From: Liquidambar formosana
Taxonomy: Eukaryota > Streptophyta > Magnoliopsida > Saxifragales > Altingiaceae
Direction: 5' to 3'
Length of the DNA stretch: 64,000 nucleotides
Assembly (NCBI GenBank): GCA_039720395.1
Contig: CM077832.1
Span: forward strand, 33,242,853 to 33,306,852
The number at the start of each line of letters is the position of its first letter. The stretch's first letter is position 1. Both the position numbers and the translations under genes were made by a program. Positions 36,738-49,380 of this stretch are shown here, one piece after another. The notes below the pieces were generated by a model, which worked only from the letters and a program-made list of their open reading frames with translations, had not been told where the DNA came from and ran no database searches.

Positions 36738-37478
36738 TTGATTTACCTTTTAGGTTTAAAATGGAATTAGACTTTGAATAGTGTATAATCATACAATTCC
36801 TGGTAATGGTGTTATGGGTCAAATGGATTCAAGGTTAGGTGAGGATTTTTCCTCACTCCAACAAATATTAACGGGGAATATTTTTATAGGGTTAAATCCA
36901 TGGACTCAATTTTTGCACTTTATTTTTTCATCTCATTCCTAAGCCATTAAATTTACAAAATTTAGCAGTATTCTAAAAGGTTGACGTGACGAAGCTCCAC
37001 TTATCATTTGATAAATCAATTAAAATATAAAAATGAAATACTTTATATGAGTCATCCGATCTTATCCAAATGTGTATATATATATATATATATATGTATG
37101 TATTCAATCTTGTGGCTTGGGTGTACTAAGATGGGTTTAGATTCACGTGACGATATTTTAAACGGTCTTTGATGGTGAGAAAGTATGGAGTTGTTATGGG
37201 GTGCCATATTAGGGGATAATTCAGATCTGGAGGTTTAGTTGTACTTTGATTTTACTTGTGTTAAGTGGATTAGTTTATGGGACCACAGACGACAAGCCTT
37301 TAATTATCTTATCTTCCCCTTTGGGTGAAAAATGTGTAAATCATTGCAATGCACGGAACCCTGGCTCAGCCACGTTTTTCGGGTTCATTTGACTGGGGCT
37401 TGGACTGGATCCAGGAATTATTTTATTTTATTTTGTTTTTTTCCATTTAGGATAAAGTTCATCAAGGCAAAACCTAAA
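36738..37478. other. Intergenic, no gene seen
   Basis: Contains a (TA)n tract at 37074-37096 and no motif-bearing open frame. Confidence 0.4.
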
Positions 37479-37876
37479 AAGAACGGCTATGGCAACCCCG
37501 CATTTTTTTATATTATCAAATCCCCCCTTTTGTTTTGGTTTTTAAGATTTTATACAAAATATAAAAGGTTTTTACAAAAATTGTTCAGGTGGTTTCACTA
37601 GAAAACATCATTTTGAACAACTTTGTAGAAATTTATTTTTCCAAAATCTATCGTTCATGTAATTGTTTTGGCAAAAAATGAAATAAATATTATAAATGAC
37701 TAAAATGTCTATTTAAACGAAAAAAATTTTATTTTACAAAATTGTTTAAAATGATGTTTTTTAGTAGTCATCGTGACCGGTTTTAGTAAAAACCTTTTAT
37801 ATTTTGCATAAAACCTTAAAAACCTAAAGAATAAGAAGTGAGGTGATAAACATAGGGGGTTGCAATAGCTGTTCCC
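37479..37876. mobile_element. MITE of the 400-bp family, 398 bp
   Basis: The ends AAGAACGGCTATGGCAACCC and GGGTTGCAATAGCTGTTCCC are inverted, with flanks AAACCTAAA (37470-37478) and AAACCGAAA (37877-37885). The arms share AAAACATCATTTTGAACAAC and its inverted match. Confidence 0.75.
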
Positions 37877-38018
37877 AAACCGAAAACATCCTCTTGCACT
37901 TCCTAGCTTGAACCTTTAACAAGCTATTTTGACAAATTTTCAGGGCCTTGTGATTTATTGATGTATCTTCCTTGGGCCTCAAAAGGTGGGGCCCCTTTTT
38001 TTGAAAAATTTAACCTTA

Positions 38019-38418
38019 GGAAACGGCAATTGCAACCCCCCATTCCTATAAGCCCACCCCCCATCCTTTAGGTTTTTAAGGTTTTATGCAAAATATAAAA
38101 AGTTTTTATGAAAACCGGCCGTGCTGTCCAATAAAAAACATTATTTTGAACAACTTTGCAGAAGAAAGTTTTTCCAAAATCTATCGTTTAAATATACCTT
38201 TTAACCATTTATAGCCTTTATTTCATTTTTTGCCAAAAAGTCTACCTAAACGATAAATTTTGGAAAAACTTTCTTCTGCAAAGTTGTTCAAAATGATGTT
38301 TTCTAATGGACAGCACGGCCGGTTTTCATAAAAACTTTTTATATTCTGCATAAAACCTTAAAAACCTAAAAGATGGGGGGTGGGCTTATAGGAATGGGGG
38401 GTTGCAATAGCCGTTCCC
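38019..38418. mobile_element. MITE of the 400-bp family, 400 bp, perfect 9-bp TSD
   Basis: GGAAACGGCAATTGCAACCC at the left and GGGTTGCAATAGCCGTTCCC at the right. TTAACCTTA occurs directly outside both ends (38010-38018 and 38419-38427). The arms are nearly identical inverted repeats (AAAACCGGCCGTGCTGTCC against GGACAGCACGGCCGGTTTT), so this is the best-preserved copy here. Confidence 0.88.
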
Positions 38419-38596
38419 TTAACCTTATTCTTATCAATGAATCCATAACAGAGGCCAGATTTTGGATATATTTGCCCATCAAATACATCCCTTTACATGC
38501 ACAAACTGGGCTTTGTGCGGTTTAGCTGGAGACAATAACCTTAACCCTCTATCTTCTTCAAGATTTAGGAGGCCTAGGGTGAACTTGTTTGATTAT

Positions 38597-39000
38597 TGGG
38601 GGCGGTTACTGTCACCCCTCAACTTTATTTGCACCCCACATTTATTTTATATTTTTCTAAGTTTCATAAAAAATATAATTTTCTTTCATGAAAAGTGGCT
38701 GTGATGTATACTAGAAAATATCATTTTGAATAGTTTTTTTGGAGAAAGTTTTTCCAAAATCTATTATTTAAGTGGATTTTTTAGCCATTTTGCATGAAAC
38801 ATTATGGAAAAATGAAATGACAAAAAAATCCAATTAAATGATAGATTTTGGAAACACTTTCTCCTAAAAAATTGTTCGAAATGACATTTTCTAGTATACA
38901 TCACGGCCAATTTTCATGAAAACCTTTCATATTTTTTCTAAAGCCTTGAGAAACCACAAGAAAGTGTAGGTGCAAATAAAATTGAGGGTTGGCAACAAAA
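38597..39000. mobile_element. MITE of the same family, diverged subfamily
   Basis: GGGGGCGGTTACTGTCACCC begins the element and GGTTGGCAACAAAA ends it. The arms retain AAAATCTATTATTTAAGTGG and its inverted counterpart, and AAAATATCATTTTGAA against TTCGAAATGACATTTT. It resembles the 27262 copy (CCTCAACTTTATTTG) more than the others. Boundaries are approximate. Confidence 0.6.
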
Positions 39001-39002
39001 GT

Positions 39003-39222
39003 TGGATTTGGATTTGGTACATTTAATCATTTTAAATGCATCGTAAAGTTACCGTGTGATGAGTGACACGTGGAGAGAGTTGAGATTAGAGGGCTAAAAT
39101 TGGTCGGGCATGAAATGGTTGTTTCCAATCTCAGTCCTCCAATCTCAACTCTCTCCACATGTCGCTCATTGCACGGTAATCTCACGGGACATTTAAAGTG
39201 ACCAAATGCATCAAATCCACTT
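39003..39222. mobile_element. Hairpin MITE, about 220 bp
   Basis: TGGATTTGGATTTGG at the left pairs with CCAAATGCATCAAATCCA at the right. Inversion continues through GTGACACGTGGAGAGAGTTG against CAACTCTCTCCACATGTCG. It directly abuts the preceding MITE. Confidence 0.65.
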
Positions 39223-40858
39223 CCACAAAAGCTAGTCACCATTATTTTAATTTATCAACCTACCCAGCTTTGCTTTGTTGTGAGCTGGTTAAGGCCCAAT
39301 GTTGTTTAACACAACAATCTTCTTCAGTTTTGTTTAACATAACTATTGGGCTACAATGGGTAATCAACAGCAATTTATTTCAACCAAAAAATTCTGGTGA
39401 CAGTGAAATAGGATTTCCCTGAATTCGGAATTTTGACATTAGAAACTTTATTAAGATTCATTCTCTTACTCCCTAAGGAAATAAATTTCAATATTTGGGG
39501 CCACTCAAAAAGGATTTGAGATTGAATTTTTCTTTTTTCTTTTTTTTTTTTTTTGGTTTTCTTTTTACCAAGTTTCCTTTTGGTAGCATAACCCAACAAA
39601 ATGCAACTATTTTAAACAAAACATTTATAACCGTATATGTATACTAGATATTACACACGTGCGTTGCACGTGTATACATTTGTACCATATTTAAATAAAA
39701 AACTTTGAGTGGGAATTTTTGGTTTCTAATTTATTTAAATTCAAGGTTCTTTCGACTTTTGTATTACTTAAAAAAAGGAAAAAAAGGATATATATCATTA
39801 ATTCAAAGTGATGTCCTAGGAAAAAAAATGAAAAATAAAATGCATCACTAAGAATAAAATGTAGAGGATGGAACATTTACATCAATTAATCATTGGATTT
39901 TCCATTCTTTTTTTTATCCTTTTTTTTTTTTAATTTTTAATTTTAATTTTAATATCAGCAGGTTCTATATAATTATTATGATTAACTATATTACAGGTTT
40001 GCAGGCCAATGTCTTATAAGTTATATGTATGTATAAATCCTATATGGATTGTGATTTTGGAAAAAGAGTTTTGGATGCTCAAAACAATTGGAAAAAGTAT
40101 CTTGCTGGAAAGATGAACGGATAAAAACAAAGAAAAAAGTAGTTTTAGATGCTTCGAGTCTCTTCAAGCTGGTTTATATTGTAGGGCAATAAATAAAAAT
40201 GGTAATATTGTCTTTATATTTTTCATTGAGGGTAATAAGGGTAATCAAAAGTTTTTATGAGATACAAACTTTCATAGGTAGTATAAGCAAATTTCAAGTA
40301 AATCCAATATCGGGAAATGTTTGATCTGTAGACTCACATACTTTTATATAAATAAAACTATAATTTAGGGTACTTTACGAATGATATAGCTCCCAATATC
40401 CGATTTACTTGAAATTTGGCATGCATAATATGTATGGATAGAGAACCTAATCCAACGGTTGGATTAGCAAAATATTATTCTTGTAAAAAGATATTAAGAG
40501 CTGTAAGAGTAAAAAGTTTTACACTAGATGTCAATGGATCCCTCCCTTATATATATATAAAAATGTGTTACTACCACGCATTAGGATTGTGTCACGCATG
40601 GATAACCTACCTATGTACAGATAATCTTTCAATATATGGTGCTATTATAAAAAAAAAAAATGGGCATGCGTTAATGAGACCAAATCCATATATGTATATA
40701 TGAATACACACACACAAATGCACACATGATTTCGCTTATAATTACATGAAGGATGGTCCAAACGTCCTGTAGGATTGGACAATATGGAGTTGTCTGTAAT
40801 TGGCACACATACGTGTGAATACCATGTAGTTGTGTTTTTTTTTTTCTATCTCTTTCTT

Positions 40859-40890
<32 letters not shown>

Positions 40891-43460
40891 CCTTATAAGG
40901 GCAAACAGAGTTCATTAATTTATAGATTGCGAAAAACAGGATTCATAAAAATGTTTTTAAATTTAGTGAGGAGTGACCCGGCCTATTGAATTCAATGGAT
41001 GGTTTGTGATTCCTTTCTGGTCCATTGAATTATGATGAACCTTATTTCATGTGAATGCTTTGTTGCCTAAGTATGGAGTTTCCTATTTTGTGTGGATTTG
41101 TTATTAACAATTCTTAATGGGTTAGGACTTACTTTTTGTTTTGTCTTAACTATAGAGAGTTAGTCCTTACTCTCACTCATGAGTTGCACACGATCTGAAA
41201 TCCACTCTCTTGCTATAGGATATTACGAGTTTTATTTGCATGCTTGTGAATCACTATGAATATAGGTATGCATGCACACTTTTTATTATTATTTACTCTC
41301 TCGTAAATTTACATTGCATGTTTATTGTAAATTCACGATAAATACAATGATCGTGTGTGTTATACCATCTGACGTGGATGGCATCTTCAAAATTACAAAT
41401 ATTGTACCAGTATATAATTTTATACTTCCTCGTTGCTGATGTTATGATAGGGTCAAAGTGCATGCCTACAAAAAAAAATATTTTGAAAATTACATGAGAA
41501 ATGAGTCCCAAGGCCTCTAGAATAGATATTTTGGTGGGACATCAATATTATCCTTCGTGATCTTTTTGACCCTTTTTTCATGTCCCCTAATAATTCCCTA
41601 AGGTGAAAAGGGGCATTTGTCCTATGAAAAGTAGAAACGTGCCCCAGATATAGGGGGAAAGATAGCGCCCATTATTGCTTGGCTAATTGATTGCTTTCAT
41701 ATCTTAATCAAGACTTTAGAAATTGTTGGATCTTTGTACTCATTCCTTTAAATTCTATGTGGGTATGACATATATATTTAGGGTTTTATAAGGGTAAATT
41801 GTTGACAGCCATCAAACTAAAAATAAAAAATAAAAAATAAATGCGATTAATGTTTTCTACTAAATTGTATCTTGAAAGGACACATACAAGGTACCATGAC
41901 ATGTAACATCACATGCCAAGTTGCATGTCTGTCTATGGGAGCATGATCATTCATACACATAATAAAAATATATGAGAGAGAGAGAGAGAGAGAGGGGTTA
42001 GTGGTGATTGAATGTTTGGGTCATAACAACAAATATGGGAGCAAGCAAATTATTATCTTTTATAATGCCCATTATACATTGTAAGTAAGAGGGAGAGAAG
42101 TCAGCTGTGATTAAATGTTTGGGTCATAACCGCAAATATTGGAAGCGGTCAAATTTTGTATTCTATAATGCCCATTACACAATGTAATTAAGTAAAAAAG
42201 TGTAAAGATGCATGAATGTCATGATTGTTGTTAGGACTTTAATCAATGGTGAATAACACCCAAAACCGCACTCCTACAGGGCGAAACCAGGAACTTTAGG
42301 TTGCTAGTGCCGACGGCTAACTTAAGAAATTATAGTAGACTAGTAATGATATTTTTTTTCCTTTACCACAAATTCTTGTTATATAAATACTATTAAAAAG
42401 AATACTAAAATGAGCATATTCATAAAGCAAATTGCAAAAGGATTTCATAAATCATAATTCACTAAGTACATTAAAAGGAAAAATATTTGAACCAACTTTA
42501 ACGAAGATGTTAAAAAATCAAAAATGGAAAAAAGACCATGCATATATCTTCATCATATATCTAGTCGAGTATGACATAGATAGTAAAGTCCATATGAACC
42601 ACGTACAACACTCATAAACATGCATGCAATGGAGGAAATCAAAGGGATTTAGGGGATTTCACATTTTCAAGGCAAAGAGGGCCTAGCGAAAAGAGACTGA
42701 GGGAGTGCACTAGAAAAGGTGAAAAAACAGATGGGTGTGGTTGGCCGTATAGGGATTAGAAAAGAAATAAAAAAAATAATAAAAGAATGGTAAGTGGTTT
42801 GACAAAATTATCTCTTTTAAAGTCTATCATTTTCTTCCAAAGGTTGGGTTATTTTGGTAAAATTAAAACATTAAGTTTGATTTGGTGAGTTGCATCCCAC
42901 AAATTGTGATGGCCACCTATTACACTTTTTACACATGTTGCAAAACTATAGATAAGGACTATTTTTTCTTTCCAGAATTTTGTAGGTGCCATGCCCCCCC
43001 TGGTCCCTTCTATGTTCCGCCCCACCACTCCTAATATGCATGTTTCTAAAAAAAATAAAATCACAAGATCCTAAACTCCTGATGTTTTTTACATGACAAA
43101 TTGGCAATAAACAACAACTGATAATCCAACCATTGATCCAATCCCATTTTTTCCCAAGCACCCAAACTGGTCGACCCGTTTTGTTTAGGCCCAATTGAAG
43201 GCTGACAGGTCATGGAGGCCACCTCCTTTATTAGGAAAGGAAATGTCCAACTATGCAACATCCATTTACTGCCACAACTGACGTGGCACCTATAGTTGTA
43301 TGGTTAGGCCACTTACTAAAGAGAAATATAGAATGGTACCACTTGATTTGCACACCCACCTATTCTCTCCGTACTTTGGAAATAAAAAAATAAAAAAATT
43401 TGTACCAGCGCACCAGTATTCCATCTCTGTGTTCTAAACCACCCTTTTGTCAAAATTAAA
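39223..43460. other. Long intergenic stretch, no gene seen
   Basis: No credible gene in 4.2 kb. It holds poly-T tracts near 39540, 39918 and 40860-40890 and a (GA)n tract near 41973-41994. A repeat-end-like CACGTGCGTTGCACGTGT lies near 39655, and the phrase CCAATATC(G/C) with a nearby inverted partner occurs around 40297-40412. The phrase TTTGGGTCATAAC is duplicated near 42016 and 42118. The short open frames are uninformative. Confidence 0.45.
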
Positions 43461-43556
43461 ATAAGATATATATATTTATAACACCAAAGTGGTCAGCCAT
43501 GAAGATAATTGAAGCACTAGTGGTGGCTTGCTCACCAAGCCCACACCAATTCTCCA

Positions 43557-43564
43557 CTATAAAT
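43557..43564 (+). promoter_or_regulatory. TATA-like box of the 43.7-kb small gene
   Basis: CTATAAATT lies about 105 bases upstream of the ATG at 43664. It sits downstream of the in-frame ATG at 43499, which argues that translation begins at 43664. A second TA-rich element at 43468-43482 could serve instead. Confidence 0.5.
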
Positions 43565-43663
43565 TCCTCCCTATCACTCTTTCATCCCACTACGCAAATT
43601 TCCTCTTATCTTGGGTTTTGTTTGTTGGTTGTTTTTTTTTTGTTTGGGATCTTTCAGCTAGCC

Positions 43664-43894
43664 ATGTCGTCCATTGGAGTCAGTTTTGCTGAAGTTTACG
43701 TGCTGCGAGAGCGGCAAAAGGAGAAAATGAGGAGAATGGATGAGGAAAGAGCAAGGAGATCAGGCGAGGGCCGCTGCGGCGATGAGAAGAAAGTTGGTGG
43801 TTCTGCACTTGGAAGGAAGAAGAAGAAGCAGGTCCATCCAAGCAGTCTTCCACCACCGGATTCTGCCGGAGAATCCGAAGGGAACCTTGGATAA
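43664..43894 (+). CDS. Small basic plant protein of unknown function, 76 aa
   Basis: The frame is open from 43499, but the upstream 55 codons precede the TATA-like box and read as non-coding leader (Ser/Phe/Leu-rich). I therefore start at MSSIGVSFAEVYVLRERQ. The first 20 residues are followed by a highly charged segment (KEKMRRMDEERARRS), a KKKK cluster near residue 52-56, and a Pro/Ser/Gly-rich tail. No signal peptide or catalytic motif is visible; the charged part may form a short helix or nuclear-type basic patch. I recall small plant proteins with a similar GVS-AEVYV start, but no function is known to me. GC content is clearly higher than the flanks. Single exon, followed by TAA and T-rich sequence. 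Confidence 0.7.
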   Translation: MSSIGVSFAEVYVLRERQKEKMRRMDEERARRSGEGRCGDEKKVGGSALGRKKKKQVHPSSLPPPDSAGESEGNLG

Positions 43895-44916
43895 TAATGC
43901 AGCCTAATGTGGCAGCGTGTACTATAGTTGGTTTGTCTACTGAAACAAGTACTATAGTTTTGTATTTTGGAACTTAAATTGGGTGTGGGATTGGTTTTTT
44001 TTTTTTTTTTTTTTTTTTGCTTTACTCGGTGTGGGATTGGTTTGGTTTGGAGTTGTGACCAAGGAAGTTGTCATATGTGCTGCGTATGCACAAGATTAAA
44101 ATAAGGGCATGCAGTGTTTAATTGCCGCGCGATTGTCTAAGTGATATATATCAACCAACTTTATCATGTTCTCTTCTCCAATTTTTTGTGTGAATATTTT
44201 TGTTTCTCAAAGGGATGGACTCCGCATGACAAGTATTAATTGTTAAATTTTTTAATACAATCGATGGCCTGTTGCCTGTTGGGAGTTGAATCTAATGCAA
44301 TAAATCGATGAGGAGAATTTTATTTCTATTAAACCCTTTTCTATAATTATTAAACAACTTGAATCTGCAACTAGATTGATACATGGATTTGCAGAATATA
44401 CAAATGAAATGACTCTGGCCGGTTTGAAGTCGACAGATTTCATAAAATTAATGAAGAGAGTTTACACCCTGCCCTTTCCACATCTCTCTATAGTAAAAGC
44501 TTAGAAAGGGTGTGAGGGGTGTGGATTAGCAAAATACCGGGGGTGCAGAAATATGCCAACCTTATCGGAAAACTCCATAAACTATATAATATTTTATACT
44601 CACAAAAAGTGGAAATGAGCGGGTGAAAATATGGTATAATGAAGATGCCAAAGGCTGGCTGATTAGTACTGGTGCCGTTGTGAGACGTACCACGGGCCTT
44701 TTGAGTCGCTAGCTATTTGCAAAAAAAAACTTTGTGGGTGGACCCCTTCCAAACGGTGAGACATAAGCCAATGGTCTTGGGCTGTAGCGGTATATCTCAT
44801 TTCATTCTAATAATGGTACCGTGCGGGGGAACATTTTTGAAAAATCAATTCTCCAACCTGATTGAAAATTAACCGTAAAAATTAAAATTAATGCCTTCTT
44901 CAACCGATCTCTCTCT

Positions 44917-44972
<56 letters not shown>

Positions 44973-45214
44973 GGGTGGTTTTATAAATTTCAGCCCATAC
45001 ATGTTAGTGTGACGTGAGCAGGTACGTATTAACCATATACACTAACAAAAAGGCAAAAATGCTTTACGCTTGGACAGCCACTAGTGTCCACCAAATTGGG
45101 TTCGACTGGAGGTTAGGTTGTGATTGTTTTCATGTGCGTACGTAATTATGGAGAGATACCATAAATTTGGTTGGACGTACTGAAAGTTAGGTTAAGGTTG
45201 TTTTCATGTAATTT

Positions 45215-45245
<31 letters not shown>

Positions 45246-47260
45246 TTTCCCTGAGATTTCCCTTCGCTTTTAATTTTGTGGGTGACCTAACCCAAGGCCC
45301 GATCCATGCCCTTACGATTTCAGCATTCATTTGAGCCATCTCCCCCTCAAAGCACACCATTTTCAGAACCCACGTCTAAACAATTTAGTACTTTCAAGAG
45401 GTTTTAAAAGACTTGCGTTTTAAGAAGAGGAAGGTTTTAAGTTTGATTTATTACTTTTTTACTAAGGTTGGTCATTAATTAGATTTATCTTTAACGTTAA
45501 TCAATATAAAGTAAATAGTGACTTTATTTATTCAAGGGATTAGTCGAATAGTAGTTCTGGACGCAAAAAAAATAAAAAATAAAAAATAAAAAATAAAGGT
45601 GTCAAAGCGGGGGTAGGATACGTATAAATTCGACACAAAGCCTACTAGGCCGCTCTGCTACATCTTCCTCTCACCCTGCTAGTCATGTTCAATCTTGAGA
45701 ACATGGGTCGTCCTAAAATCAAAGATTAAGGACCTATTTGATTGTCCAATCGCAATTAAACTGTTAAAGAAATTTTAAATGGGGTTGAAGGTATAAATCC
45801 ATCGCCTTAAACTAGAATATTTTAAAATGTTGGAGTTGTTAGTATATTTGATGTTGTATAATTAATTTTAAGGAATTTATAAAATGCCACGATTTTCAAT
45901 TTCTATTCTTATTTGAGATGATAACCATCATTTTCTTAAATTTGTTAATTAAAGATAATAAAGTATGCCTTAAATACTATGTAAAATTTCTCGAATTATT
46001 TAATTTCAAATTGAACAACCAAACAGGCCCTAAGATTCTGTTTTCAACAAATATTTTGTTGATGTTCTGACTCTAAATCATACCATGTTTAGTTTTTTTT
46101 CACCTTCATCTTTTCTCATTCAATCAAAAAAAAATTGTGGGGCTTTGTTTCAAGAAAATTTTTAAGCTTTTTATCCCAACTCCGACTTCAGTTTTCAAAT
46201 TCAACATTGTATGAGTGATTTTCTTTGCCTCCTTTCCTACGTTGTAATCAACTTAATTAATCTAGCTTCAACTTTTGTTTATCTGCCTGATTTTTTTATT
46301 TATTAGTTCTCAATAATTATTTTTCTAATTTTCTTTTTACGTTTTTTAATCATTTTCATTATTCAATTCGGACCTAAAACGAGGTCATCCTTAAATAAAT
46401 TTTAAAAATTGATAAACAGTGGCCATGGCCTCATGGGTGTGAGCTTGGGTCAGAGCTAGGTCGGGCTGGATTGAGCCACAGGCAAAGTACTCTGGTATTA
46501 AAGTTTGAGTTTGGGTTGTCTAACATGCAAATTAAAACAATGCACCTTTTAAATAAAATGTCTCTTGTCTTTTTTGTGCTAAGAAAAGGGCAGAGGAGGA
46601 CAACCAACAATAATAATCCATCCTTGGGCGTTATCATAGGAGTTTCTACCCGCTAAGGAATGTCCAGTTTGACCCATAGCTACTGCCCAAAGGGCGAGCC
46701 CGTCACCTCAGCACCACTCTAAAGGTCTAGCGGGCACACAGCTGCAACAAAATATCTCCTGTCACAACGCAACAAAATGCACCATTTTTAGAATTTCTCT
46801 TTGGAATACATAAACAAAAGCAGTATTTTTTATGTGCTAAGGCATTAAGTTTCTAAAAGTTAAAGCTATTAGGTGCATGGAGGGCAAATTTTATAATTAA
46901 TTAATGTGGAATGCAGTATTTTTCCAACACTCCCCCTCTCATGTAGACTTAACAAGATAGAAACAGACTTGTCACGTGAATAGTAAAAAAAGGTTTATAA
47001 ATGAAACAGTTCAAGAATGACATGCTCAACAGTCCAAGAATGACATGATCTAATATCATGTTACGTTACGTTTCTAACTTAAAAGTTTAAACTGTTAGGT
47101 GGAGAATGCAAACAATTATATGAATTCATGTCAATTATATGAATTCATGTCAAACAATTATATCATGCTCTAATATCATGTTAAATTTCTAACCTAAAAG
47201 TTTAAACTGTTAGGTGGAGGATGCAAATAATTAGATGAATTCACGTCGAAATTTTATAAT
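43895..47260. other. Intergenic, homopolymers and repeat debris, no gene
   Basis: Holds (T)n at 43991-44018, a striking (T)n(G)n block at 44920-44976, a (GA)n tract at 45221-45245, and (TAAAAAA)-like units near 45570-45595. Around 47050-47250 a phrase (CTAACTTAAAAGTTTAAACTG then GGTGGAG) occurs twice, of a type commonly seen in plant retroelement ends; I could not define an element. Confidence 0.45.
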
Positions 47261-48208
47261 TAATTGATGTAGGATGTGATGTTTTTTCAACATTCTTTGT
47301 ACTACATTAGCTGATATGATTTCACTATTCATTGTGTCCCGACAGCCCAATGGAACCACAATTTTGCAAGGATATATTGTATGGGGTAGCAGCAAGGCCT
47401 ACATGAGTCACACAATTAACTGTAGGATGTGATGTTTTTCCAATATTCTTTGTACTATATTAGCTAATATGATTTTCACTCCTCATTGTGCCCTCGTGGG
47501 CACCACAATTTTGCAAGAATATATTATATGGGGTAGCAAGTTAGCAACAAAGCGTACATGAGTCACACAATTAACTGATATAGGATGTGATGTTTTTCCA
47601 ATAGTCTTTGTACTATATTAGCTGATATGATTTTCACTCTTCATTGTGCCCTCATGGGCACCACAATTTTGCAAGGATATATTATATGGGGTAGCAAGTT
47701 AGCAACAAGGCCTACATGAGCCACACAATTAACTGGTGTAGGGTGTGATGTTTTTCCAATATATACTCTTTGTACTATATTAGCTGATGTAATTTTCACT
47801 CTTCATTGTGCTCTCATGGGCACCACAATTTTGCAAGGATATATTATATGGGGTAGCAAGTTAGCAACAAGGCCTACATGAGCCACACAATTAACTGGTG
47901 TAGGATGTGATGTTTTTTCAATACTCTTTGTACTATATTAGCTGATGTGATTTTCACTCATCATTGTGCCCTCTTGGGCACCACAATTTTGCAAGGATAT
48001 ATTATATGGGGGTAGCAAGTTAGCAACAATGCCTACATGAGCCATCCAATTAACTGATATAGGATGTAATGTTTTTTTAATATTCTTTGTATTATATTAG
48101 TTGATATGATTTTCACTCTTCACTGTGCCCTCATGGGCACCACAATTTTGTAAGGATAGATTATGTGGGGTAGCAAGTTAGCAACAAAGCCTACATGAGC
48201 CACACGAA
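47261..48208. repeat. Six-copy tandem array, unit 153-162 bp
   Basis: Each unit runs from (A)ACTG(G/A)T(G/A)TAGGATGTGATG through TTTGTACTATATTAGCTGAT, CATTGTGCCCTC, CACCACAATTTTGCAAGG and ATATTATATGGGGTAGCA to CTACATGAGCCACACAATT. Units start near 47261, 47414, 47569, 47727, 47889 and 48048. Neighbouring units are more than 90% alike by eye. No open frame runs through the array. Confidence 0.9.
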
Positions 48209-49201
48209 TGCTGAAGTCATAGGCATTTTACTACATCTTGTACCACCGCAGGCAGCCTTGTAGGCCCAACCCCTATGATTCAACAACCAGTTTCACGTCA
48301 AATTAAGACAATTTTGATTTTAGTACATCTTGTACCACTGAAACCGCCCTTTCGGTTTTAAGTTAAGACAATTTTGAATGAATTTCCAATTATGCCCACA
48401 ATAGTTCTCCTGGTTACATTTCACTCTTCATTACTTCTCAAATTTACGTTTTGGTCAATGACATTTATGAGAATTATCGCATGAAAATTCCTTGCAGGAT
48501 AGGAAAATGGTTTTCCCTCCATTATATTTCCGTGTAGAATGCAATTACTTGGATTTTGCTTGTTTAAATGAAAATGTTTTAATGTTGTTAAAAACATCTT
48601 GTACACCTTTTACATGGTTCTTGGGTGTTTTTTAATTTAGTGGTTGGATTCAATGTTTCTTTGGTTGAATGGTAGAAACTTGAACATTTTTTTTTCTTGA
48701 AAATTATTGACTCACAAAGTGTATGTTAGTAAGGCATTAATTTTTGGGACTTGCACTTTTTGCTCTATTGGTTTAAAAATAATGTAAGAAGGTTTCCAAC
48801 AATAAAACCAAATGTAGAAATATTCTTGAATGGTTGAAAATATCTTTGAATTGAATACGTACACAAATCTTGTAAAGCTTGCGGGGATTCAAACTTCTAA
48901 AATTTTGTGATCCAAAAAAACATTAATTTGCGAAATGATATATGTTTGTTGAAAAACTTACTTTTGTTCCTCCTTTTTAGTATATAATATGCAAGGATGA
49001 ATAATGAGAAATTAAATAATATTTTGAAAGATGCTGCAATGTTTGAAAAGTAAAAATAAAAATTTCCCTTCAAAATAAAGTTCAGAGGGCCCCTCTTAAG
49101 TAAAGATCATTGGTGGGATACTAGAAATAGTCAAGTAATAGTGATTAAATCGATCAGTAGAAGATATTAATAATGGAATTTTTTCTTGAGCTGGAAAACT
49201 G
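48209..49201. other. Intergenic, no gene seen
   Basis: AT-rich sequence without motif-bearing frames. Confidence 0.4.
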
Positions 49202-49380
49202 TTTTTTTTTAGCCATACGAGGGGTATCCCAAGTCATAAGACCACTTAGACTAATCCTCTCATGATGCACAAACCACCCGTAATACCATGCATCTGATAG
49301 TGAGGGAGCGGAGACTCGAACTTGGGACGTATAATTCCTGAATTGCAATCCTTCGCCATCTAAACTACCCTCGTGGGTTA
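49202..49380 (-). mobile_element. tRNA-derived SINE (third family)
   Basis: The minus strand begins CCCACGAGGGTAGTTTAGAT then GGCGAAGG (A-box-like), carries CAAGTTCGAGTCTCC (B-box-like), and ends CGTATGGCT followed by poly-A (poly-T at 49202-49210 on plus). Size about 175 bp. I found no clear target duplication. Confidence 0.75.

Noticed and set aside
39640..39680. Possible Helitron end (CACGTGCGTTGCACGTGT near an ACTAGAT)
   Set aside because: Similar end-like motifs occur near 1311 and 28549, but I could not pair 5' TC and 3' CTRR ends or show an A-T target, so no Helitron is called.
46660..46760. GC-richer patch possibly resembling an RNA gene
   Set aside because: No cloverleaf and no A/B boxes in the correct spacing; not a tRNA or known RNA.
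47261..48208. CRISPR-like regular spacing
   Set aside because: Units are continuous tandem repeats with no unique spacers, in plant nuclear DNA; not a CRISPR array.
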